64,000 nucleotides of DNA from Phycisphaerae bacterium (GTDB lineage: Bacteria > Planctomycetota > Phycisphaerae > UBA1845). The notes beneath the pieces were generated by a model. It did not search any database, was not told the DNA's origin, and worked only from the letters and a program-made list of their open reading frames with translations. The DNA is taken from contig JABWBH010000022.1 of the NCBI GenBank assembly GCA_013360585.1, forward strand, positions 22,209 through 86,208, read 5' to 3'. The translations under genes and the position numbers were made by a program. Positions 37,228-46,656 of this stretch are shown here, piece after piece. Each line of letters begins with the position of its first letter. Position 1 is the stretch's first letter.

Positions 37228-38202
37228 CTACTCCCCCGCGAAGACCCGCTTGATCACGTCCTCGATGGGCGGATCCTCGATGGTCAGGTCGAGCACGGGC
37301 AGGTCCGCCAGGAGGCGCGTCGTCGCGGCGGCGGCGTCGGCCTTGGGGACGCGGAGCGTGACCTTCCGCCCCTCGCGGGCGAGGACGCTTCCGACGCGCT
37401 CGAAGTCGTACCCGTCGACATCCTGGTTCAGATCGACGGCGATCACCTTGAACGGCGCGAGGCGCGCGGAAAGCTGGGCGAGCTGTCCGTCGAAGAGGAG
37501 CCTGCCCTTGTCGATGACGATGATCCGCTTGCACAGCGCGGTGACGTCGGCCATGTAATGCGAGGTGAGGATGATCGTCGCCCCGGTGCGGCGGTTGTAG
37601 TCGGCGATGAACTTCCGGATGCGGGCCTGCATCGTAATGTCCAGCCCCAGCGTCGGCTCGTCGAGGAAGAGCACCGCCGGCCGGTGCAGCAGCGACGCGC
37701 ACAGCTCGCACTTCATCCGCTCCCCCAGCGACAGCGTCCGCACCGGTTTCTTCAGCACGTCGCCGAGTTCGAGCAACTCGACAAGCTCATTCTGCGCCGC
37801 CTGGCCCTCGGCGCGGTCCACCTGGTACACCGCGAGGTGGACGAGGAAGGAATCCGCCGCGGGCAGATCCCACGCGAGCTGGCTGCGCTGGCCCATCACC
37901 ATGCTGATCCGGCGCAGGAAGTCATCCTCGCGTTTCCAGGGGGTGAACCCGAGCACCACGGCGTTTCCGGCGGTGGGGTGCAGAAGTCCGGCGAGCATCT
38001 TCAGCGTCGTCGTCTTGCCCGCGCCGTTGGGACCGAGGAAGCCGACGATCTCCCCGGCGTCGATCGAAACGTCGATTCCGTCCACGGCGCGGACCTCGCG
38101 GTGCTTCCGGCGCCAGACGCTGCGCAGCGCGGCGGCGAACCCGGGGTCGCGCTCGGGAACCTTGAAGGTCTTCGATAACCCAACCAGTTCAATCTGCGGC
38201 AT
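37228..38202 (-). CDS. ABC-2 type transporter ATP-binding protein
   Basis: A 324-residue ABC ATPase: Walker A GPNGAGKTT, Q-loop VMGQRSQLAWDLP, signature LSLGERMK, Walker B LFLDEPTLGLD and switch His in LTSHYMADV. The EPTLGLDITMQARIRKFI form and the C-terminal ~80-residue extension fit the ABC-2 multidrug/polysaccharide exporter group. No permease gene lies on either side, so the membrane partner must be elsewhere. The ATPase itself looks intact. Confidence 0.88.
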   Translation of the reverse strand: MPQIELVGLSKTFKVPERDPGFAAALRSVWRRKHREVRAVDGIDVSIDAGEIVGFLGPNGAGKTTTLKMLAGLLHPTAGNAVVLGFTPWKREDDFLRRISMVMGQRSQLAWDLPAADSFLVHLAVYQVDRAEGQAAQNELVELLELGDVLKKPVRTLSLGERMKCELCASLLHRPAVLFLDEPTLGLDITMQARIRKFIADYNRRTGATIILTSHYMADVTALCKRIIVIDKGRLLFDGQLAQLSARLAPFKVIAVDLNQDVDGYDFERVGSVLAREGRKVTLRVPKADAAAATTRLLADLPVLDLTIEDPPIEDVIKRVFAGE

Positions 38203-38407
38203 GAGGCCGGCGCCAGAGTGCGAAATACGCCCGCAATCCCGGGGGATTCAATCCGCCCGTCTGCATGTGCAAAGCGGCGCTTCGCACTCCCGGATCGTGG
38301 AGCGAGCTTCCGATTCAGGACGCTGGATTGTCGGTTGTTGGCGTTGGACCGTCAATCCGCAGCTTGAACCGCAGTCGCTGTGCCGGAACGCGCGCCATCA
38401 CCGCTGC

Positions 38408-39811
38408 TCACTCGTCCCGCGCCAGCGAGGGACCGCCCAGGAGGGTCAGCGGCGTCGCGGACTCGTTCATCTTGCCCGCGAGCTTGTCGTGCAGCTCGAC
38501 CTTCAGCACGTACTCGCCCGCGGGGATGGTCGGCGGAAGCGTCAGGCGGTGGGCGATGAAGAAGTCGCTTCGGCGGCGCGTGCAGCGGTCCTCGATGTTC
38601 GCCGGCGGCTGCTCCCAGACCGATCGTCCGTCCGGCGTCAGCAGCTCGACGCGGCTTTCGAACCGGCTGACAAAGGCGCCGTCCTCCGGCTGGGAGGCGA
38701 AGTTTCGGACTTCGCAGTAGAGGATCGTGTGATTCACCCGCCCGGCGATGAACTGGTCCGCCGGCATCGCTTCGTAGACGCCGAAGGTCAGGACGCGTCG
38801 GCACAGCGCGGTCGTCGGGATCGAAAGATCGGCGAGCGGCGAGAGAATGTCCTGAAGATGTTCTGCGGCGGCCAGCGCCGCGTTCGCGCCGGTCGTTGGA
38901 TCGAGCATCGCGCCGCGCGCCGCGCGGATCGCATCCGCCGTGACGGTCAACAACTCCCGCTGGTTCGGCGCCAGCTCCGCGGAGAGGTCCGCCGCCTGCG
39001 CCGCATCTCCCAGCGCCAGACCGATCAGGCTTCCCTGCCACGCCCGATCCACCGGACTTAGCCCGCACCCCTCGCTGCTCAGTTGCTCAAGGTATTCCGA
39101 AATCGACAAACGCGAGGCCGGTGGCGTCGCATCCACCGGCTGGTTTGACACTTCCGCGGGCGGGAGTGACGTTCCGGTGTGACTCGCCGTCGGTGCGTCC
39201 AACCGCGCGACGCGCACGACCTTGATGACCGGAAGCGCCGGCGCTGACTCGGTCAAGATCGCGGAGTCGCCGGACAATCCCGTCCCGACGTCGATCGCAG
39301 CACCGGGTGCATCAGCATCGATCGAGACGGCTGTGTTAGCGCCGTCCGTGTTGGTCGAGCTTTTGTTCGCGCCGTCGATCGGTTGGGGGTCCGCGATCCG
39401 GGCGACCGGAGTTTGCTGCCTCACGGGCGGGACTTCCGGCACCGTCGAGCCGGCCCCCGACGACGGCTGCGCGCGGCGAAGTTCCTCGAGAAACTCGTCG
39501 ATGTCCGTCTGAACGACAGCGGTCTCGTCGGGCACAGGCGCTGCCGGCGCGTCCGTGTCCTGCCAGGATTCCTGCGGGTCGAACGCGGCCGCGCCCTTTG
39601 ACGCCGCCTGACCTTGGTTAAGGCATCCGGTCATGCCCGCCAGGAGCGCCACGGCTGCCGCGCTCGCCAAGACCGCGGTCACGCCGGCCCGGAACGCACG
39701 AGGCGCCGCGGTCCGCGAGCGAACCTCCTGGGGCGTTCGTTCCCTCGGGTCCGCGTGATTCCGTCCGCCGTTTGATGCGCGATGCGCACCCGGTCGTTTT
39801 CCGGCTTCCAT
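38408..39811 (-). CDS. Predicted lipoprotein of unknown function
   Basis: The ATG 39811 start is supported by GGAGG 8 nt upstream. An unusually long cytoplasmic leader (~45 residues, Arg-rich) precedes the hydrophobic stretch AVLASAAAVALLAGMTGC with a lipobox Cys. Residues ~80-240 are low-complexity Pro/Ala/Thr linker. The C-terminal ~220 residues form a conserved-looking domain (EYLEQLSSEGCGLSPVDRAW; FGVYEAMPADQFIAGRVNHT) I do not recognise. It lies downstream of holA on the same strand. Confidence 0.55.
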   Translation of the reverse strand: MEAGKRPGAHRASNGGRNHADPRERTPQEVRSRTAAPRAFRAGVTAVLASAAAVALLAGMTGCLNQGQAASKGAAAFDPQESWQDTDAPAAPVPDETAVVQTDIDEFLEELRRAQPSSGAGSTVPEVPPVRQQTPVARIADPQPIDGANKSSTNTDGANTAVSIDADAPGAAIDVGTGLSGDSAILTESAPALPVIKVVRVARLDAPTASHTGTSLPPAEVSNQPVDATPPASRLSISEYLEQLSSEGCGLSPVDRAWQGSLIGLALGDAAQAADLSAELAPNQRELLTVTADAIRAARGAMLDPTTGANAALAAAEHLQDILSPLADLSIPTTALCRRVLTFGVYEAMPADQFIAGRVNHTILYCEVRNFASQPEDGAFVSRFESRVELLTPDGRSVWEQPPANIEDRCTRRRSDFFIAHRLTLPPTIPAGEYVLKVELHDKLAGKMNESATPLTLLGGPSLARDE

Positions 39812-39885
39812 GCCGATCGCCTCCGTCGGGCGGAATCCTCCCGCCCTCTTTGTTTCACCTCACACACCCCGCTGGCGCCGCGTCA

Positions 39886-40908
39886 TCACGACATCGCTCG
39901 CGCCGCCGTCACACGCCGTCCGCCCGCGCTGTGCGTCACAATCCACTTCTCGATCGCCAGCGCCGCGCTTCCGCCGGTCTTGATCGCCAGCTCCGCCGTG
40001 TGAAGATCCGAAAGCTGCTTCTCGACCTGACGCGTCGTCACCCGCGACAACCGTCGCTCGACGACGTGCGCATCGCCGCGCAACAAGCCCGATGCGATCC
40101 GGAACACCGACTGCCCCTCGTCCAGCGCCCGACGCGCCTGAAGCAACCGCCGCACGCCCCACGCCAGCCCGCCGACCGACCGGTCTTTCGCCGCCGGGTC
40201 CGTCGCCAGCACCTGTCGCCAGTGTGCGATCGCCGCCGCCGTGTCCCCGTCCGCCATCGCGTCCAGCAGGGCGAATACGTTCTCCTCCCGCCAGGTCGAA
40301 AGCAGCGCCTCGACGTCTTCCTCGCGGATTTCCCGGCGGTCGCCCGTATACGTCGCCAGCTTCGCCAGCTCCATGTCCAGCAGGCCCATCTCGTCGCCCG
40401 CAAGCTCCCGGATCAGCGCCGCCGTCCGCTCCGAAAGCGCCTTGCCGTATTCCTGCTGCGCGTGGCGGATGAGCCAGCCGGTCAGCGCCCGCCCGCGGAA
40501 GGTCTCGATCTCCTCGATCGCGCCGCCCGCCGCCAGCGCCTTGTACACCCGCGTCCGCTTGTCCAGCGACGCGCACACCAGCACGATCACCCCCGTCGGC
40601 GACGGATCCTCCAGGTATCGCTCGATCGCCTCCCGATGCCGCGAAACAAAGGTCTCGCCGTCCTCGACCACGACGACGCGCCGCCCCCCGAACATCGACA
40701 CCGTCCGCGCCTCGTCGAGCACTTCCGCCAGCGCCGCCTGCTTGCCCTCGAAGTCGGAGATCTGAAGGTCGCCGCCGGACGCTCGCTCCAGCGCGGCCAG
40801 AATCCCCCGCAAGGCCCGTCGGCGCAAAAACCCGTCCTCCGAGACCACGGCGCGAACCGGCGCCTCCACCGGCGCCGCACGTTCTGCTTGTGCCCTGCGT
40901 GCCGTCAA
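39886..40908 (-). CDS. holA: DNA polymerase III subunit delta
   Basis: The 340-residue protein matches HolA, the clamp-loader wrench: AVVSEDGFLRRRALRGILAAL, VVVVEDGETFVSRHREAIERYL, VIVLVCASLDKRTRVYKALA, and FALLDAMADGDTAAAIAHWR in the C-terminal collar region. Delta opens the sliding-clamp ring. The likely start is TTG 40908 with GAGG 6 nt upstream. It is the only replication gene in the window and lies between a TPR gene and a lipoprotein gene. Confidence 0.88.
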   Translation of the reverse strand: MTARRAQAERAAPVEAPVRAVVSEDGFLRRRALRGILAALERASGGDLQISDFEGKQAALAEVLDEARTVSMFGGRRVVVVEDGETFVSRHREAIERYLEDPSPTGVIVLVCASLDKRTRVYKALAAGGAIEEIETFRGRALTGWLIRHAQQEYGKALSERTAALIRELAGDEMGLLDMELAKLATYTGDRREIREEDVEALLSTWREENVFALLDAMADGDTAAAIAHWRQVLATDPAAKDRSVGGLAWGVRRLLQARRALDEGQSVFRIASGLLRGDAHVVERRLSRVTTRQVEKQLSDLHTAELAIKTGGSAALAIEKWIVTHSAGGRRVTAARAMS

Positions 40909-40919
40909 CGTTTGTCCTC

Positions 40920-42128
40920 TTAATCCGCTCCCGCCGCGGCGCCGCTGAAACGCCGGCGCAGAACATCAAGATTGTCCAGCCGCTTCTGCACCGCCGCCGC
41001 CACGTCCGTCGCCCGCGGATCCACCGTCGCCGCCCGGTGGTAGCATTCCCGCGCCCCAACGTCATCCCCTCGCTTCAACATGACGTCGCCTAAGTCCATC
41101 CACGTCCGTGCGTCGTTCGGATCGCGATCGACGATGTGCTTGAGGTGCTCGCCGGCGCGCTCCAGTTCGTGCCGCTGCACCAGCACCCGCGCAAGCCCCG
41201 ACCGCGATTCCCGATGCCCCGCGTCAAGACCCAGCGCCAACTCGAACGCATCCCCGGCCCGATCCCACTCCCGAAGATCGTAAAGAACGCTTCCCAGCTC
41301 GGCAATCGCCTCGACATTCCCCGGGTCCAGCCGCGCCGCCTCCGTCGCCCGCGCCAACGCAAGCCGCAGCGATCGACGCTGCCGCGCTTCGCGCGCCTCC
41401 GCCAGAAGCCGTGCCGCTCTCGCCGACTCGGTCGCGCTCGGTCCGACGGGCGCCTTCGATCCCGCCTGCGGCGCGACCGGCGCCGTCACATCCACCAGAT
41501 CGCCTAACGCTTCCCCCGCGTGTCCGCCCCGGTCGTACGCTCGAAGCCGCAGTCGGATCAAACCCGTCAAGTCCGCCGGAATCAGCCAGTCATACTGACC
41601 CGAGTTGCTCAACCGCTCGCCGCAGATCGGCCGCCACGTCGATTCCCCGTCACTCTGGTACGAAAGTTCGATGCCGCGCGGCAGCAGGTGCGCATCCAGC
41701 GCCGACCACCGCACCGCCACAACGCGCTGACCGCCCCGGACCGCAACCCTCGCGGGGTGCAACTGCACCGCCGGCGGCGTTGAGTCCACGAACACCCGCA
41801 GATGGGGTTCGGAATTCGCCGACGGCGGCTGAGAGGAAGCCCCGGTCGTGTTCCCCGCGATCAGAAACAACTCGTAAGATCCCTCCGACGGCGCGATGAA
41901 CCTCACCGGGCTCTGCCGATCCGCATCCACGCCGTAACGCTGCCACGACGCCCCGGACTCGCGTCGACACCACAGCTCAACCGTCGTAAGCGGCAGTGCG
42001 GCTTCCTCGACCTCGTACTCGACATCAAACTGCGCCGAGTGAACGATCTCATGCGAAGGAGCCTCCCCCCCCTGAACCCACGCCGTCGTCAACCCGATCA
42101 GCAACGCAATCGTCCATCCTTCACTCAT
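40920..42128 (-). CDS. Secreted Ig-like/TPR protein
   Basis: ATG 42128 gives a signal peptide (WTIALLIGLTTAWVQGG). The first ~240 residues are beta-rich with PVRFIAPSEGSYELFLIAGN and GQYDWLIPADLTGLIRLRLR, resembling fibronectin/Ig folds. Residues ~265-385 contain three TPRs (ARATEAARLDPGNVEAIAEL; LREWDRAGDAFELALGLDAG; ERAGEHLKHIVDRDPNDART). A periplasmic scaffold role is likely. It ends 12 bp before holA starts, so they may share a transcript. Confidence 0.7.
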   Translation of the reverse strand: MSEGWTIALLIGLTTAWVQGGEAPSHEIVHSAQFDVEYEVEEAALPLTTVELWCRRESGASWQRYGVDADRQSPVRFIAPSEGSYELFLIAGNTTGASSQPPSANSEPHLRVFVDSTPPAVQLHPARVAVRGGQRVVAVRWSALDAHLLPRGIELSYQSDGESTWRPICGERLSNSGQYDWLIPADLTGLIRLRLRAYDRGGHAGEALGDLVDVTAPVAPQAGSKAPVGPSATESARAARLLAEAREARQRRSLRLALARATEAARLDPGNVEAIAELGSVLYDLREWDRAGDAFELALGLDAGHRESRSGLARVLVQRHELERAGEHLKHIVDRDPNDARTWMDLGDVMLKRGDDVGARECYHRAATVDPRATDVAAAVQKRLDNLDVLRRRFSGAAAGAD

Positions 42129-42472
42129 CTTCCGAAGCCCCCGGCGGCGAACCTCGATGCGCTTAACCGAACCTCCACCCGAAACATGCCGGAGCACCGC
42201 CGGCCACACATCGTTCAACGCCAACCCGGTACTTATCGGAAGGTCGATCCTTGCCGGTTCAACCGCATAAATTTCCTGAATTAACACATTCTTGAGTGAT
42301 TCGGGCAGCTTGGGCGCCGCGCGTGGGTCAAAATTCCACGTGCGCCCTCCCGTCCACGATGCTCAGCCGGCACTTTCCTGTCGGGCGATTCATCGTTACA
42401 CTCGCCCCGGAAGGCACTTTTCGCCGATATTGCCTTTGTCTGCGAACATCCTGGGAAGGAGATTATCTGACC
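42129..42472. other. Divergent intergenic region, 344 bp
   Basis: Lies between the TPR gene and the histone-like gene. It must hold both promoters; no clear -35/-10 pair, RNA or repeat was recognised. The minus-strand frame is open up to 42287 but without a ribosome binding site. Confidence 0.5.
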
Positions 42473-42667
42473 ATGCCGATGCCGGAATTCGAGAAACTCA
42501 AGCAACTCGTTGAGGAAGCGGAAGAAGACGTCGCCAAGGCCGCCGGCGGCAACAAGGCGGCGGGAACGCGCGTCCGCAAAAAGATGCAGGACATCAAGAA
42601 CGCCGCTCAGGATGTGCGAAAGAAGATCCTTGAAGAGCGATCCTCCGAAGGATCCACTGCAAACTGA
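42473..42667 (+). CDS. Histone H1-like (Hc1-type) nucleoprotein
   Basis: A 64-residue Lys/Glu-rich helical protein. ATG 42473 has GAAGGAG 11 nt upstream. The core GGNKAAGTRVRKKMQDIKNAAQDVRKKIL matches the Hc1/H1-like family of planctomycetes and chlamydiae, which binds DNA and compacts the nucleoid. Its small size and helix-only composition fit. A dispersed repeat follows in the 208-bp convergent gap to the pseudopilin gene. Confidence 0.88.
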   Translation: MPMPEFEKLKQLVEEAEEDVAKAAGGNKAAGTRVRKKMQDIKNAAQDVRKKILEERSSEGSTAN

Positions 42668-42697
42668 CTGTGTTGCCTGGGCGTAGGATGTTGGACC

Positions 42698-42753
42698 GAG
42701 CCGCGCCCGCCTGTCCTTGACGTTGCGAAGGGAGGCCTAGGTAAGGAAGCGTT
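42698..42753 (+). repeat. Dispersed intergenic repeat, copy B
   Basis: Same 24-base head (GAGCCGCGCCCGCCTGTCCT...) and AGGAAGCGTT end as the copy at 36921-36977, with a divergent middle. It is also in a convergent gap, on the plus strand. Confidence 0.7.
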
Positions 42754-42875
42754 TCGCTTTCGTCAGGATCGCCGGTACCGCAACGCGGCATCTTGATCAC
42801 GACAGGGTTGTCGTCACGCGTTTCCATCCCGCAGCGCGCGCTGCAAGGCCGGGCGCTGCGGGACCGACCTCAGGG

Positions 42876-43805
42876 TTATTCCTCCAACCACGGCTCGTTC
42901 CGCTGGTCTGCGTTGAAAAAGCGGTTGTTCGCCGTTGCGGTGGTTCCGAAGAGCACCCGGCCCTCCGGATCCACTTCATATCCCAGTTCCTTCTGGCTCT
43001 GGGCGTCGACATGACCGTCCACCCACAGCGTCGCCGCCTTGCCCAGGTGGCGCTCGTGAACCGCAGTGCGGTCATGCGGAAACCCGGCCATCTCGCCGTT
43101 GGTGGTGTCCACCAGAGGAGGATCCAGGTTGAATCCTTCGTTGCCGAACATCTCGACGATCCGACCGTTGTTCTCATACTGAACGCGCTCGCGCCGGCCG
43201 AACGTCGCCGCCGTACCCATCGAATCCGCCACCGCCACGCAAGAACCCGGAGATTTGATCCGCACCAACGTCACCGGCCAGTTCTTGAAATCCTTGTCGT
43301 CGTCGGCGTCCGTGCGCAGGCGGGAGTTCCCGAGGAACTGGTAGTTGTAGCCGAAGCACGCATTCCGCTCGTCCGTCCAGTCGGGAACCTCCGGACACAC
43401 ATACACTTCGTTGCTGTAATTCTGCTGATCGCCCGGCTCGCCGAAGCGATCCTGTTGTGTACGATCCGGCATCGGGTGGTCAAACGCCGGAATCCCCACC
43501 TGCGTCCCCATCATCGCCAGAAACGTCGGTCGATACTTCTTGCCCCCCTCGATCTCCACGCTCCAGTGAAAATCATTCACCCGCGGCAGACGCCCCGGAA
43601 CCAGAAAATCCCCGTTCTCGTTGCCGTAAAGCACAAGCCCCTGTCCGAGCGTACGCAGACGCGTCGTGCAGACCGTCCGCTTCGACTGCGCCCGCGCCCG
43701 GGACAACGCGGGAAGAAGGATCGAAATCAGCAACGCGATGATCGCGATCACGACCAGCAGTTCGATCAGCGTAAACCCTTTCCGCCGCGATTCCTGACTT
43801 CTCAT
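42876..43805 (-). CDS. Pseudopilin (prepilin-type N-terminal methylation domain)
   Basis: The short positive leader [10 protein letters not shown] precedes the cleavage site and helix [20 protein letters not shown], as in type II secretion pseudopilins and type IV pilins. The rest (309 residues in all) is a globular domain ([43 protein letters not shown]) typical of the very numerous planctomycete pseudopilin-like proteins. The substrate and pilus partners are not in the window. Confidence 0.9.
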   Translation of the reverse strand: MRSQESRRKGFTLIELLVVIAIIALLISILLPALSRARAQSKRTVCTTRLRTLGQGLVLYGNENGDFLVPGRLPRVNDFHWSVEIEGGKKYRPTFLAMMGTQVGIPAFDHPMPDRTQQDRFGEPGDQQNYSNEVYVCPEVPDWTDERNACFGYNYQFLGNSRLRTDADDDKDFKNWPVTLVRIKSPGSCVAVADSMGTAATFGRRERVQYENNGRIVEMFGNEGFNLDPPLVDTTNGEMAGFPHDRTAVHERHLGKAATLWVDGHVDAQSQKELGYEVDPEGRVLFGTTATANNRFFNADQRNEPWLEE

Positions 43806-43954
43806 CCCTCATTCCCCTTTAACCCAAGTACGCCGCCGCCCTTCAACCGCCCCTCAACGCTTGCGGCTGCGCCACGTTCATCTTACCGAAGATCGTGCCA
43901 GATATCTCATATCTTTGGAAACCGCCGACGCTAACGCCGAGGGGAAAAAACGTC

Positions 43955-44932
43955 TCACCGGACCGCCCAGGCCCACCCCGCCGCCCCGATCATCCCGGCG
44001 TCATACCCCAGCACCGCCCGCCGGATCACCGGAAAATCATCGACCAGCCTCCAACGATGGTGCAGAAACGCGTCCCGGACGCCGTCCACAAGAAAATCCC
44101 CTGCTTCGGCAAGCCCCCCTCCCAGCACGATCGTTGCAGGGTTGACGACGTGTTGCAGATTGATGCATGCAATTGCGAGGTACTCACACGCGTCACGCCA
44201 CAGCCGGGCACACAACGCGTCCCCCTCCCGCGCCGCTTCCGCGATCGACCGGCTGGTGATCTCATCAATTTGACGCCCCGAGCCGTCGCCAAGCCGCGAC
44301 GCAGCCCCCGCCGCCACCGCGTCTCTCACCCGCTTCGTCAGGCCTGCGGCCGACGCATATTGCTCCAGGCATCCTCGCTGTCCGCAGGGGCACGACCGCC
44401 CGTCGCGCTCGACGATCATATGTCCGACTTCCGCCGCGTTCTCAAAATGCCCGTGAAGAATCCGCCCGTCGAGGATGATCCCGCATCCCACCCCCGTCCC
44501 CAGCGTCAGCGCGATCATGTCGCCCCCGCGACCCCCCGCGCCCGCCCAGTACTCCCCGAACGCCGCCAGGTTCCCGTCGTTGTCGGAAACCACCGGAAGC
44601 CCGAGGCGACGCGAAACCAGGTCGCGGATCGGGACGTCGATCCAGCCCTCGAGATTCGCGCAGCGGTAGATCACCCCCTTGCTCGGGCTGAGCGGTCCCG
44701 GCGTTCCGATGCCGGCGCCGACCACCCCCGACCGCGCCACGCGCCCCTCGCGCAGCAGCTCATCAAGCAACTGCGCAATTGTCTCGACAGCCGCGTCGGG
44801 CCCGACCGGCGTTGGCGAGACCGCGGATGCAACGACCTTCCCGTCCCGGTCCACCAGGCCCGCCTTGATGCTGCTGCCCCCGACATCCACCCCGAGGCAG
44901 ACCTCCGCTGCGAATTGTCCTGTCGATGACAT
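43955..44932 (-). CDS. ROK-family sugar kinase (glucokinase-like)
   Basis: A 325-residue ROK protein without a DNA-binding domain, hence a kinase rather than a repressor. ATP motif LGVDVGGSSIKAGLV; catalytic Asp region VVSDNDGNLAAFGEYW; GTGVGCGIILDGRI; ROK zinc signature EVGHMIVERDGRSCPCGQRGCLE with the three Cys. It phosphorylates glucose or a related hexose. ATG 44932 is the second of two adjacent ATGs. It lies downstream of serA on the same strand. Confidence 0.9.
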   Translation of the reverse strand: MSSTGQFAAEVCLGVDVGGSSIKAGLVDRDGKVVASAVSPTPVGPDAAVETIAQLLDELLREGRVARSGVVGAGIGTPGPLSPSKGVIYRCANLEGWIDVPIRDLVSRRLGLPVVSDNDGNLAAFGEYWAGAGGRGGDMIALTLGTGVGCGIILDGRILHGHFENAAEVGHMIVERDGRSCPCGQRGCLEQYASAAGLTKRVRDAVAAGAASRLGDGSGRQIDEITSRSIAEAAREGDALCARLWRDACEYLAIACINLQHVVNPATIVLGGGLAEAGDFLVDGVRDAFLHHRWRLVDDFPVIRRAVLGYDAGMIGAAGWAWAVR

Positions 44933-45003
44933 CACGTTCGCGCGTGCGAAAGACCCGTTGCGATCGCGCGCCGGTTCCGCCGACGGCGCGCCAAGGCGGC
45001 ATC

Positions 45004-46611
45004 TTACTCGCTCAGCGGCGGCAGGCTCACCGTCGTCACCGACAGGATCGGCGGACGACGAGACTCCAGTTCGCGGCGCAAGGCGTCCGGCAGCTCCGCA
45101 TCCAGCTTCAGGAGCATCAGCGCCGTCTTCCCCCGCCGGGACAGCGCCATGTCCGCGATGTTCACCCCGGCCTCGCCCAGAAGCTGCCCCACCAGGCCGA
45201 TGACGCCGGGTCGATCGTCATTGAAGATCAGGACAAGATGTCGATCCGGAACAATCTCCATCCGATATCCGTCGATCGCCAGGATTCTCGCCCCGATCTC
45301 CGTGTACACCGTCCCCTCGATCGTGTGCGGCTGCGCCGGCGCCTCGATCGTCAGCGTCACGCTTTCGCCCCGATCGTCGCGTGATGCGTGAACCCCGTGT
45401 TCGAGACGGATCCCCCGCTGCCGCGCTTGTTCCGCGGCGTTGACCAAGTTTATGCGGACGTCCAGATGCGGATTCAGCAGGCCCACCACCGCCTGCCGCG
45501 CCAGCGTCTCTCCCAGCTTCGCGAACCCCTCGCCGAAAACGTCCACCCGCACCGCGCGCAGTCCCTGCTCGCACCACGCCGACAGCACCCGGCCCATCCG
45601 ATCCATCAGATCCACGACCGCGCGCTCCCGCGACGACAGATGCGCCGGCAGGGAGCGCACGTTCACCGCCGACCGGATCTCGCCGCGCAGGAGGTACGCC
45701 AGCAGAACCTCGACCGCCTCGACCGACACCGCCGTCTGCGCCTCTACCGTCGAAGCGGCGAGGTGCGGCGTAAGCACCACGTTCGGCGCCGCAAGCAGCG
45801 GACTGCCCGTCGGCGGCTCGTTTTCGTAAACGTCGATCGCCGCCCCTGCAAGCTGCCCGGACTTCAGCGCTTCCGCCAGCGCGGTCTCGTCAATCAGCGC
45901 CCCGCGAGCGCAATTCACCAGCCGCGACCCGCGCTTCATCCGCCAGAACTGCTCCGCCCCCAGCAGCGCCCGGTTGTCGTCCGACAGGCTCGCATGAAGC
46001 GTCACGCAGTCGCATTGCGGCAGCAATTCATCCAGCGAACGCACCAGCCGGACCGCTCCCTCCAGCGCCGTGTCCCCGGCTACAAACGGGTCGAACGCGA
46101 CGACCTGCATGTCCAGCCCCAGCGCCCGCTTCGCCACCGCACGACCGATCCGCCCGAACCCCACCACCCCGAGCGTCTTCCCCGCCACTTGGTCGCCCGT
46201 GAACTGACTCCGCTTCCACTGTCCGCCGCGCACGTGCGCATGCGCATCCGGAATCCGCCGGAACAGCGCCAGCAGCATTGCAAGGGTGTGCTCAGCCGTC
46301 GAGACCGTGTTCGCATCCGGCGTGTTCAGGACGACAATCCCCGCCCGCGTCGCCGATTCCACGTCGATGTTGTCCACGCCGACGCCCGCACGCGCGATCG
46401 CCGACAGCCTCCCGGGACGCTTGAGGACGTCCGCGGTGACTTCCACCGCCGACCGCACCAGCATGCCGTCATACTCGCCGACGATCCGCGCCAGCTCCGG
46501 CGGGGACAAACCTTCCCGAACGTCGAAAGAGACCTCAGACCGAGCCTTCTTCAGCAGCTCGAGTCCCGGCTCCGCGATCTTGTCCGCGACGAGAATGCGA
46601 ATTTCGCTCAT
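45004..46611 (-). CDS. serA: D-3-phosphoglycerate dehydrogenase
   Basis: A 535-residue long-type SerA that oxidises 3-phosphoglycerate to start serine synthesis. NAD loop VVGFGRIGRAVAK; substrate-side RAGVGVDNID; catalytic NCARGALID, Asp/Glu in YENEPP and His in TPHLAAST. After the catalytic core come the ~130-residue intervening (ASB) domain and a C-terminal ACT domain (LVLIFNDDRPGVIGLVGQLL), which may sense serine. ATG 46611 has AAGGAT 12 nt upstream and avoids the GTG at 46623, which has no room for a ribosome binding site. Confidence 0.95.
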   Translation of the reverse strand: MSEIRILVADKIAEPGLELLKKARSEVSFDVREGLSPPELARIVGEYDGMLVRSAVEVTADVLKRPGRLSAIARAGVGVDNIDVESATRAGIVVLNTPDANTVSTAEHTLAMLLALFRRIPDAHAHVRGGQWKRSQFTGDQVAGKTLGVVGFGRIGRAVAKRALGLDMQVVAFDPFVAGDTALEGAVRLVRSLDELLPQCDCVTLHASLSDDNRALLGAEQFWRMKRGSRLVNCARGALIDETALAEALKSGQLAGAAIDVYENEPPTGSPLLAAPNVVLTPHLAASTVEAQTAVSVEAVEVLLAYLLRGEIRSAVNVRSLPAHLSSRERAVVDLMDRMGRVLSAWCEQGLRAVRVDVFGEGFAKLGETLARQAVVGLLNPHLDVRINLVNAAEQARQRGIRLEHGVHASRDDRGESVTLTIEAPAQPHTIEGTVYTEIGARILAIDGYRMEIVPDRHLVLIFNDDRPGVIGLVGQLLGEAGVNIADMALSRRGKTALMLLKLDAELPDALRRELESRRPPILSVTTVSLPPLSE

Positions 46612-46656
46612 ACTTCGGTTCACATCCTTGCGCTGGTTTTGACGCGCGGCATCGCG

